A stretch of 33,344 nucleotides of DNA, from positions 1-33,344 of the IMG/VR virus record IMGVR_UViG_3300037294_000190, one strand, 5' to 3'. The position numbers were made by a program, and so were the translations under genes. The notes beneath the pieces are model-generated. The model saw only the letters and a program-made list of their open reading frames with translations. It made no database searches and had not been told where the DNA came from. The number at the start of each line of letters is the position of its first letter. Position 1 is the stretch's first letter. Below, piece after piece: positions 27,343-33,344 of this stretch. This stretch comes from a virus.

Positions 27343-28769
27343 AAAACTAATCGCCATTCTCCAGGATAATACATACCATCTACACTCTTAGACCACTGCT
27401 CACCGTCCCATTTGTATTGTATTCCTGTATATGAATTAGTTATGTATATAACTTCTGTTGCAGCGGTTGAATTGAAAATCACATTCCATTGTACACCGTC
27501 CCACTGAATTATGTCATTAGCAGTTGCACTGAGTCTACTTTCGTTGGCATTTTGCCAAGCAGTCGGACCGTCATCTGATGTAGAATCGATATCTTCTAAT
27601 ATCAGATAACGTGTGTCAATTGTAGGATCACCTGGATTATAAGTTAATGGATTAATGACAGCATTAATCGTACCTCTACTGTAAGACTGCGTTAAATCGT
27701 ATATGTCAGTATTTAATAAAGTTTCATTGTCAAATTGAATACTTAACAAATCCATTTCAGTTTCACCTAACGGATTAGTACTCAAGTATCCTACAACTAC
27801 TCCTCCTTCAGGTTTCGTTAGTTCCAATCTACTTAGCCCTGATCTAAACTTACCAGGGTAAACATCTAATAATGTTTGCCAGTTTATTTCAGTACCGCCT
27901 CTTACTGGTATGATTTCTAAATCATTTCTAATTAAATTTTCACCAGGAGCCATTAACTTTGCATTATTGTTGTTCAATAGTAAAGAAAAATTTCCAGGAG
28001 TAACTACTACTGATCCAACGGGTTGACTAAATGCCAATTGACCATTTTCTGCAAGACTTCCTGGTTCTTCTGAAAATATATTAGCAATAATTTTTGTAAT
28101 AATTCCTAATTTTTTAACTTTAGCAGGAGTTGTCAACCATATGGGTGTTTCAAAAGTCAACTGACAAATGTCAATATCATTGTCTGTACCTTGAGGAACT
28201 TGTCTGCTGGTCCAATTAGTACTCATTAATTCCACATAACTTAAACTTGTCCAATCTATAAAATTACTTGTAGTTTGAAGTTCTAGTGCAGGCCTAAACA
28301 ATACCAGCAATTGTTCTAAAATTTGCAATTTTTGTTCAGTGTTAGTTGACCATATGTCTGCAGTAAACGTAAGTTTATAAGGCATTGGCATCAGTCGTTC
28401 TACAGTGTAATTTTCACCTTGCACATTAGCGTAATCTTCTATAGTTTGACCGTAAGTAGGACTTTCTGGATTTTCATCTACATAGCCATATTGTCTTTCT
28501 CGAATATTCATTTTGCCAACATACGTAGGATCTTGTAGCATTGCACGATTAAAATCAAGTCCTTTAATGTAGCAAGCGATAAACGGTGCAGAAGCCAAAA
28601 CGTTTTCACTGTTCTTCTTTAAAGTGCTAGCAACTTGCCTAGTCATGTCACCGTAACGAACTGGAATCTGTACAAGGTTACCTCTGCTATCTTTGTAACT
28701 AAAGTTACTAAGCAATCGTATAAATTGTGTTAAGTAGCGGCGTATTTGCCCGTCATAAAAATGTTCCAT
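27339..28769 (-). CDS. gp15: gp15-like tail sheath stabiliser/completion protein
   Basis: This 476-residue protein begins 'MEHFYDGQIRRYLTQFIRLL' with IPVRYGDMTRQVAS soon after. That resembles the opening of T4 gp15 (FYNSSFRRY ... RVPITYAS). A PMPYKLTFTADIW block and QKLQILEQLLVLFRP also match the gp15 plan (YELSIFTRYEDDMFQIVEQ). In T4, gp15 caps the tail sheath and joins it to the neck. T4 gp15 is about 272 residues, so this protein carries a ~200-residue C-terminal extension. The extension includes two WDGxQW segments (Trp423, Trp454) of a type seen in phage carbohydrate-binding or fibre modules. Its ATG shares one base with the upstream gp14-like stop (TAATG), so the genes are coupled. It could instead be a gp15 paralogue rather than the orthologue. 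Confidence 0.75.
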   Translation of the reverse strand: MEHFYDGQIRRYLTQFIRLLSNFSYKDSRGNLVQIPVRYGDMTRQVASTLKKNSENVLASAPFIACYIKGLDFNRAMLQDPTYVGKMNIRERQYGYVDENPESPTYGQTIEDYANVQGENYTVERLMPMPYKLTFTADIWSTNTEQKLQILEQLLVLFRPALELQTTSNFIDWTSLSYVELMSTNWTSRQVPQGTDNDIDICQLTFETPIWLTTPAKVKKLGIITKIIANIFSEEPGSLAENGQLAFSQPVGSVVVTPGNFSLLLNNNNAKLMAPGENLIRNDLEIIPVRGGTEINWQTLLDVYPGKFRSGLSRLELTKPEGGVVVGYLSTNPLGETEMDLLSIQFDNETLLNTDIYDLTQSYSRGTINAVINPLTYNPGDPTIDTRYLILEDIDSTSDDGPTAWQNANESRLSATANDIIQWDGVQWNVIFNSTAATEVIYITNSYTGIQYKWDGEQWSKSVDGMYYPGEWRLVL

Positions 28770-29974
28770 TAATTATCCGCCTGTGGTCTTTGTTTCTTTA
28801 ACGCCTTACTTAGGCTTTGTCTTTCTTCAACAACTGAACCTGCAATAGTTGCAGTATTACTATTGTTTATAAAACTGCCTACTTGAGTTTGCTTTGTATC
28901 AGCAGCAGGAGCAAGTGCTCCGTCTGCAGGCTCGTTAGTCATATTCATTCTCACATTACTTTCTACATACACCCAACTTTGACCGCTAAATCTAAATAAT
29001 CTATTAGGCAAATAATCAGTTCTTAGATGAAATGCACCTCTTGCAGGACCATACGGAAATTCAATGCCAAAAGTATAAGGTGCTCCGTTTGGAGGCTTTC
29101 CGTCTCCTTGCAAATAACTGATATAAACATCTTTATCAGGATTTACAAATACTGAACTAGCATCTATTTCGTGTGTATCTTGGCTTGCATCCGCATCTAA
29201 ACTTGTAACATCAGCAACATCTAAAGTTTGTCCGTCATCTTTTAACGGAAGAATGTAATATTGATCAGTGTCATAACCACTTAATCCTGCATCTTCTTCT
29301 GCTTGTGCAATGATTTGATTGTTAATTTCTATATTCTTACGATACTGAGACATGACATCTCGCAAAGTATTTTCTCCGTCACCTGCATCTTGATCCAATA
29401 TTTGTTTAAATTCTTGACTATCAACTAAAGGTTCACATTTAGCACGTAATAAATGCGGGTACCATGTTTGACTATATCCGCTAGCAGGTCTTGTAACATC
29501 AGTTACTACATAAAATCTTTTCAATGCAACCATGTCATCACTTAATGCATACTCGTCTTTTAAGTGAGGTAATTCTAATACATCGCCTGACATTAATTTA
29601 CGACCCATTAACTCTACACATCCACGTAGATGGAAAGTGATCATAATGTTGTCATTACTTAAGAAGAATCCAAATTGACTTAGGTTAAAATCTATGTCTT
29701 GCATGGTATAAATTCCACGGAAAACATACACATCTTTTTCGTATTTTCTATCCCTGTTTTCCATAAACAACACATCTTGTATTCCTAATTCAGGAATAGG
29801 ATTGCCATTTACAGGGGTTGTAGGAGTTGATTCACCGTCTAGCGGATCTTCAGTTCCTATATATTTGTGTACAACAATGTCAGTTCCGCCTACTTGAAAT
29901 TGCTCGTTAATAACACGATCAAGCATACGAAAGTCATTGCCTTTTTCTGGGCGGTAAAGAGATAGTCTTGGCAT
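28769..29974 (-). CDS. gp14: gp14-like neck / head-completion protein
   Basis: This 401-residue protein opens MPRLSLYRPEKGNDF and has a conserved-looking core: 'DRVINEQFQVGGTDIVVHKY', 'MENRDRKYEKDVYVFRGIY', 'FGFFLSNDNIMITFHLRG', GDVLELPHLKD and a YPHLLRAKCEPL segment. The order (GxD...P, SKFG-like strand, GDLIYLP-like loop, LxxKCE strand) resembles T4 gp14, a neck protein that closes the head and joins it to the tail. T4 gp14 is about 256 residues; the extra length is a C-terminal region with acidic and fibre-like stretches. Context with gp15-like and gp13-like neighbours supports a neck role. No ribosome site precedes the ATG. A late promoter only seven bases upstream implies a leaderless mRNA, unless Met17 (29926) is the start. 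Confidence 0.6.
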   Translation of the reverse strand: MPRLSLYRPEKGNDFRMLDRVINEQFQVGGTDIVVHKYIGTEDPLDGESTPTTPVNGNPIPELGIQDVLFMENRDRKYEKDVYVFRGIYTMQDIDFNLSQFGFFLSNDNIMITFHLRGCVELMGRKLMSGDVLELPHLKDEYALSDDMVALKRFYVVTDVTRPASGYSQTWYPHLLRAKCEPLVDSQEFKQILDQDAGDGENTLRDVMSQYRKNIEINNQIIAQAEEDAGLSGYDTDQYYILPLKDDGQTLDVADVTSLDADASQDTHEIDASSVFVNPDKDVYISYLQGDGKPPNGAPYTFGIEFPYGPARGAFHLRTDYLPNRLFRFSGQSWVYVESNVRMNMTNEPADGALAPAADTKQTQVGSFINNSNTATIAGSVVEERQSLSKALKKQRPQADN

Positions 29975-29981
29975 AGTCTTG

Positions 29982-29989
29982 TATTTATA
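29982..29989 (-). promoter_or_regulatory. Late promoter TATAAATA, minus strand
   Basis: The plus strand reads TATTTATA here, an exact late-promoter octamer on the minus strand. It lies seven bases from the gp14-like ATG, so transcription would start at or just before the start codon. Confidence 0.75.
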
Positions 29990-29997
29990 GGTAAATA
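29990..29997 (+). promoter_or_regulatory. Possible late promoter GGTAAATA, plus strand
   Basis: It abuts the minus-strand octamer back to back and sits five bases before the gp13-like ATG. It matches the late consensus at six of eight positions. Confidence 0.35.
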
Positions 29998-30002
29998 ACT
30001 AC

Positions 30003-30761
30003 ATGAGCGAACTAGAAACTGAAAAACAAAGTGTCGTAGATTATATCCGTACTATGCTAGGTGACGGTATGATTGATGTTGAACTCGATCCTGTACATTA
30101 CAATACAGCAATAGATCGATCCCTGCGTTATTATAGAGCACGAAGTCAAAACTCTGTTGAAGAAAGTTTTGGATTTTTAACTTTGCAAACAGACGTTAAC
30201 GACTACACTCTTTCAGACGAAGTGATGCAAGTTCGGCAAGTTTTTAGACGCAGTATTGGATCTAGAACAGGAGGAGGCGATGGCGGAAGTTTGTTCGAAC
30301 CGTTTAATCTTGCCTACAGTAATACTTATTTGTTGTCAAGCAGCAATATGGGCGGTTTAGCAACTTACTATGCTTTTGCCAGTTATCAAAAGCAAGTTGG
30401 TAAAATGTTTGGCTCCCATATTAACTTTGAATGGAATCCTACTACAAAGCATTTACATATTAGCCAGCGTCCACGTGGAGAAGAAGTAGTGTTGTTATGG
30501 ATGTACAATTACAAACCGGATTTTTCTCTATTTAAAGACACATGGTCAGGTATATGGATACGTGATTATGCATTAGCAAACTGCAAAATTATGCTAGGCG
30601 AAGCACGTGAAAAGTTTAGTCAAATTGCTAGTCCTCAAGGAGGAACTAGTCTAAACGGTTCTGCACTTAAATCAGAAGGCAAAGCAGAACTAGAACGGCT
30701 AGAAATGGACTTAATCAACAACAAAGATAACCAACAACCATTGACATTTGTCATAGGATAA
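30003..30761 (+). CDS. gp13: gp13-like neck protein
   Basis: This 252-residue soluble protein starts at ATG 30003. Its plan is an N-terminal helix pair (DYIRTMLGDGMIDVELDPVH), YNTAIDRSLRYYRARS, a strand NDYTLSDEVMQVRQVFRRS, and MYNYKPDF followed by WIRDYALANCKIMLGEAREKF. This fits T4 gp13-type neck proteins and virion proteins of marine T4-like phages. In T4, gp13 and gp14 complete the head-tail connector. The divergent gp14-like and gp15-like genes support the assignment. No good Shine-Dalgarno is visible; the nearest is AGG eleven bases away. A late-promoter-like octamer ends five bases before the ATG. It may be a paralogue rather than the gp13 orthologue. Confidence 0.6.
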   Translation: MSELETEKQSVVDYIRTMLGDGMIDVELDPVHYNTAIDRSLRYYRARSQNSVEESFGFLTLQTDVNDYTLSDEVMQVRQVFRRSIGSRTGGGDGGSLFEPFNLAYSNTYLLSSSNMGGLATYYAFASYQKQVGKMFGSHINFEWNPTTKHLHISQRPRGEEVVLLWMYNYKPDFSLFKDTWSGIWIRDYALANCKIMLGEAREKFSQIASPQGGTSLNGSALKSEGKAELERLEMDLINNKDNQQPLTFVIG

Positions 30762-30769
30762 TATAAATT
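30762..30769 (+). promoter_or_regulatory. Probable late promoter TATAAATT
   Basis: It matches TATAAATA at seven of eight positions, directly after the gp13-like stop and 21 bases before the kinase ATG. The expected start site (about six bases downstream, near 30775) falls inside the left arm of the hairpin at 30770-30792. Confidence 0.6.
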
Positions 30770-30792
30770 ATAGTATTACGAGGTAATACTAT
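30770..30792 (+). promoter_or_regulatory. Start-codon hairpin with ribosome site in the loop
   Basis: ATAGTATTAC (30770-30779) and GTAATACTAT (30783-30792) are perfect 10-bp complements around a GAG loop. The ribosome site GAGG (30780-30783) is at the loop, and the first two bases of the kinase ATG (30791-30793) are in the right arm. No T-tract follows, so it is not a terminator. Confidence 0.8.
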
Positions 30793-31444
30793 GATCATTG
30801 GAGTGTGTGGGTTTATTGGTTCTGGTAAAGATACTGTAGCAGATTATCTTACTAATATACATGAATTTCGAAGAGAATCGTTTGCAAATTCTCTCAAAGA
30901 TGCAGTAGCATCAGTATTTGGATGGGACCGAACTATGCTAGAAGGCCGCACTAAACATGCTCGTCAGTGGCGAGAACAAGTAGACCCGTGGTGGGCAGAA
31001 CGACTAGCAATGCCTCATCTAACACCACGCTGGATCTTACAATACTGGGGTACAGAAGTTTGTCGTAAAAGTTTCCACGATGATATATGGATCGCCAGCC
31101 TCGAAAATAAACTACGTAATAGCAAAGATGATATTGTTATTAGTGATTGCCGTTTTCCGAACGAAATTAAAAGTATTCGAAATTCAGGTGGTATTGTAGT
31201 TCGTGTAAAGCGTGGAGATGATCCCGAATGGTATCGAGATGCAGCAGATATGAATGCCGGAGATCAATGCATGAATTGGGCATTAGCAACTAGTCGAATA
31301 AAAAAGTTAAGTATTCATGCTAGCGAAACTGCATGGGTAGGAACTAAGTTTGATGCCGTATTGGATAATAACGGAACAATTGACGATTTGTATGAACAAG
31401 TTAAAAATCTGGTGTTAGATCCCCCCGGCGCCACGTCTGCTTGA
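30791..31444 (+). CDS. Deoxynucleoside monophosphate kinase, T4 gp1-like
   Basis: This 217-residue P-loop kinase resembles T4 gene 1 product, which phosphorylates dNMPs to dNDPs for phage DNA synthesis in the cytoplasm. The Walker A loop is GFIGSGKDT (residues 7-15, Lys13). Further family-like features are 'RWILQYWGTEVCR', SDCRFPNEI at 118-126 (LID/substrate region) and IHASET near residue 176. Length is near the T4 enzyme (about 241). Its ATG is embedded in a perfect hairpin and a probable late promoter lies just upstream. A nucleotide-metabolism gene inside a neck/tail gene cluster is a known marine-phage habit but unlike T4 placement of late structural genes. The last 14 codons are read on the opposite strand by the HNH gene. 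Confidence 0.88.
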   Translation: MIIGVCGFIGSGKDTVADYLTNIHEFRRESFANSLKDAVASVFGWDRTMLEGRTKHARQWREQVDPWWAERLAMPHLTPRWILQYWGTEVCRKSFHDDIWIASLENKLRNSKDDIVISDCRFPNEIKSIRNSGGIVVRVKRGDDPEWYRDAADMNAGDQCMNWALATSRIKKLSIHASETAWVGTKFDAVLDNNGTIDDLYEQVKNLVLDPPGATSA

Positions 31445-31733
31445 GTTTATGCAATAGTCTCTGACAGTTAGCACAAACTGTTTTTAGATTTTCGTATTTG
31501 CAATTGTTAATATCTCCGTCTACATAATGTACATCAAACTGGCAGTCATCGCCTTTGAAGCCGCATCTATCACAAGCGGCTTTCTTTTTATAACCTGATT
31601 TCCTCCAAGCAGGTTTAGATTTTTCAAAACCTTTAGCACAATGATCACATATTGATCTATAATATGTACGGTCATCTTTCTTATAATTGACAGCAACAGG
31701 TCTACTATGACATTTTTTACATAAATCTCTCAT
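31401..31733 (-). CDS. HNH endonuclease-like zinc protein
   Basis: This 110-residue protein has two zinc-ribbon Cys pairs in its N-terminal half (Cys5/Cys8 and Cys29/Cys32). An HNH-like core follows: Cys54/Cys57, His69 and Asp72 in DVHYVDGD, Asn82 in ENLKTVCANC, Cys87/Cys90 and His95. This is the layout of small free-standing HNH nucleases in T4-like phages, which act as homing enzymes or have unknown host/phage DNA roles. The start follows AAGGGTGGAG on the minus strand. The 3' end overlaps the kinase by 44 bases in antisense. No intron or interrupted target gene is seen nearby. Nuclease activity is inferred. Confidence 0.75.
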   Translation of the reverse strand: MRDLCKKCHSRPVAVNYKKDDRTYYRSICDHCAKGFEKSKPAWRKSGYKKKAACDRCGFKGDDCQFDVHYVDGDINNCKYENLKTVCANCQRLLHKLKQTWRRGDLTPDF

Positions 31734-31763
31734 ACTCCACCCTTTTAGATCCCTTTTGACTAG

Positions 31764-31771
31764 TATTTAAC
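31764..31771 (-). promoter_or_regulatory. Possible late promoter GTTAAATA, minus strand
   Basis: The plus strand reads TATTTAAC. The octamer lies 30 bases upstream of the HNH ATG on the minus strand, with six of eight consensus positions. Confidence 0.35.
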
Positions 31772-31793
31772 CCGGTGTTTTTTAAACATTGGC

Positions 31794-31801
31794 ACTAAAT
31801 A
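31794..31801 (+). promoter_or_regulatory. Possible late promoter ACTAAATA
   Basis: It lies 37 bases before the tail sheath ATG and is the same octamer as at 25599. A GTGGGAG ribosome site at 31824-31830 lies between it and the ATG. Confidence 0.5.
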
Positions 31802-31838
31802 TATAGAGCAAAAACACTATTATGTGGGAGACAAAAAA

Positions 31839-33344
31839 ATGGCTTTAAATTCACCAGGCGTAGAAGTATCAGTAATTGACGAAAGTTTTTACTTACCAGC
31901 GGCTCCGTCCACTGTACCTATGATCTTTGTTGCATCGGCAGCAAACAAACAAAATGCAAGCGGCACAGGCTTAGCGGTCGGAACTGATCCTGCTAATGCC
32001 GGTAAAGTATATTTAATTACTAGCCAACGAGATTTATCCGATACGTTCGGTACACCGTTGTTCTATACAGACAGCAGTGGTAATCCTGTTCACGGCGGGG
32101 AACTAAACGAATATGGTCTACAAGCAGCCTATTCTGTATTAGGCGTAAGCAGTCGTGCATACGTTACTCGTGCTGACTTAGACTTATCACAATTAACACC
32201 GCAAGCAAGCGCACCTACAGGGTCTCCAGTAGATGGAACATACTGGGTAGATACTTCGAACACTAGATTTGGTGTGTTCGAGTGGAATGGAACTAGTGCA
32301 GCATTTACTAACAAAATGCCTCTAGTTATTGACAACGATAACGCTGCTACTGCAACAGTAAGCGGAGCAGGAGTTACTCCTAAAGCAAGTTTTGGTTCTA
32401 ACGGACAATATGCTATTGTTGTAACAAGTGATAACACAAATACTTTATGGTACAAAAATTCTAGCGGAAATTGGGTTGCAGTAGGTACTGACTTTGAAAC
32501 AAATTTTAACAATACAGATACATTTGCAAGTTCTAGTTGGAAAACCAGTTTTCCAACGACAACTGGTACAGTATCGAGCCCGGACTTAACAGGTTACAAC
32601 GGTAACACTTTGCTTATTAATGGCGAAGTTGTTACATTAAGCGGTACTACTATTAGTGCATTAGCATCCAGCATTAACGCAACAATGCGTACAAAAGGTG
32701 TTGGAGCACGTATCAATGCAGGTGGCTTTATTGAATTATATTCTGATGCAAGAGCAAGAAGCAACGGTACTGTATTAGATGGAAAAATTACTATTGCAGA
32801 AGGTACTGGATTAGTTGATATGATAACTGATGCGGGCTTAGCAGAAGGAACATTTAACAGTCCCACACTATTCCAAGGTCCCCATACTAAGTATCCTGAT
32901 TTTAGCAATTTCCCTACAGGATCTGTATATGTAAAAACTACAACACCTAATACTGGTGCAGATTGGTATGTTAAAACATACGATAACGGTAGTTCTGCAT
33001 TTACTTTAATGAGTGCTCCTATATACACTGATCCCCAAACTGCTATTAATAACATTAATGCAACTGGTGATATTACAGTAGGTTCTGTATTTGTACAACA
33101 AAACTACCAAGGTGGCGTTGGAACAGCATCTACTTCAACTGTAACTCCTCAATTAGCATCATATAAAATATGGCGTAGAAATGCAACAGGTGCTACTAAA
33201 ATATCTTCTGTCGCTACAACTGACACAGTTACAACAGCATCAAGTTTTGTAATTGCAGAAGGCTTAGCAACTTCTACAAATGGTGTTGCAGATTACAGTT
33301 CTGCCTACACAGTTAGTTTAACAGCAGGCGACAGTGTTGATGAT
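31839..33344 (+). CDS. gp18: Tail sheath protein, 3' end outside window
   Basis: The frame is open from ATG 31839 (GTGGGAG eight bases upstream) to the right edge: 502 codons and no stop. The N-terminus MALNSPGVEVSVIDE and the following AAPSTVPMIFVASAANK, 'NEYGLQAAYSVLGVSSRAYV' and VTRADLDL are the hallmark opening of contractile-tail sheath subunits. Residues ~128-150 contain a PVDGTYWVDT...FEWNG module. Residues ~252-330 look like an inserted surface domain (LLINGEVVTLSGTTISALAS). T4 gp18 is 659 residues, so the C-terminal sheath-sheath contact domain is still to come. The subunit polymerises around the tail tube and contracts on infection. Confidence 0.88.
   Translation, partial: MALNSPGVEVSVIDESFYLPAAPSTVPMIFVASAANKQNASGTGLAVGTDPANAGKVYLITSQRDLSDTFGTPLFYTDSSGNPVHGGELNEYGLQAAYSVLGVSSRAYVTRADLDLSQLTPQASAPTGSPVDGTYWVDTSNTRFGVFEWNGTSAAFTNKMPLVIDNDNAATATVSGAGVTPKASFGSNGQYAIVVTSDNTNTLWYKNSSGNWVAVGTDFETNFNNTDTFASSSWKTSFPTTTGTVSSPDLTGYNGNTLLINGEVVTLSGTTISALASSINATMRTKGVGARINAGGFIELYSDARARSNGTVLDGKITIAEGTGLVDMITDAGLAEGTFNSPTLFQGPHTKYPDFSNFPTGSVYVKTTTPNTGADWYVKTYDNGSSAFTLMSAPIYTDPQTAINNINATGDITVGSVFVQQNYQGGVGTASTSTVTPQLASYKIWRRNATGATKISSVATTDTVTTASSFVIAEGLATSTNGVADYSSAYTVSLTAGDSVDD

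Noticed and set aside
30770-30792. The hairpin before the kinase as an intrinsic terminator
   Set aside because: The stem is AT-rich and no T-tract follows; the arm runs into the start codon.
31401-31733. HNH gene as part of a homing intron
   Set aside because: It is free-standing between complete genes, with no split exon or intron-like structure seen around it.
32129-33055. Two minus-strand open frames under the sheath gene
   Set aside because: The plus strand encodes a recognisable tail sheath N-terminus without interruption to the window edge.

Overview
The window is a tail-and-neck structural region of a tailed, contractile (T4-superfamily, myovirus-type) phage genome. The evidence is a tail-sheath N-terminus at the right edge, T4 gp15-, gp14- and gp13-like neck/tail-completion proteins, a T4 gp1-like deoxynucleotide kinase, very large modular fibre proteins, and perfect T4-type late promoters (TATAAATA) in front of several genes. 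The sequence is AT-rich and close to gene-saturated. The protein families (2OG-Fe(II) oxygenase, collagen-like fibre with an S74 chaperone, short DUF7936-like proteins) are typical of marine T4-like phages of cyanobacteria and SAR11-type bacteria. The host itself cannot be read from this window.

Layout. Positions 1-24571 (+) hold five giant adhesion/fibre genes. The first is cut by the left edge and is made of ~162-residue repeats. The next three share a GALxVxGGxGIGG-type repeat and swap larger modules. The fifth is a collagen-like fibre ending in a self-cleaving S74 chaperone. Positions 24558-26913 (+) hold six small genes: three diverged copies of one DUF7936-like family, interleaved with a conserved short phage protein, a 61-residue protein and a 2OG-Fe(II) oxygenase. 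Positions 26914-29974 (-) form a compact operon of gp14-like, gp15-like and Nudix genes joined by 1-nt and 4-nt overlaps. Positions 30003-31444 (+) hold a gp13-like neck gene and the dNMP kinase. An HNH protein (31401-31733, -) overlaps the kinase tail in antisense. The tail sheath gene (31839 to the right edge, +) is cut by the window.

Expression logic. TATAAATA or near matches sit just upstream of most transcription units. A strong intrinsic terminator is followed within a few bases by a perfect late promoter between giant genes 3 and 4. The kinase start lies in a perfect 10-bp hairpin whose left arm is overlapped by the likely late start site, an arrangement like T4 early/late dual-promoter genes. 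gp14 and gp13 diverge from a 28-nt region with back-to-back late-promoter octamers that would give almost leaderless mRNAs.

No tRNA, rRNA, CRISPR array, insertion sequence or replication origin was seen. No gap between genes exceeds about 110 bases.
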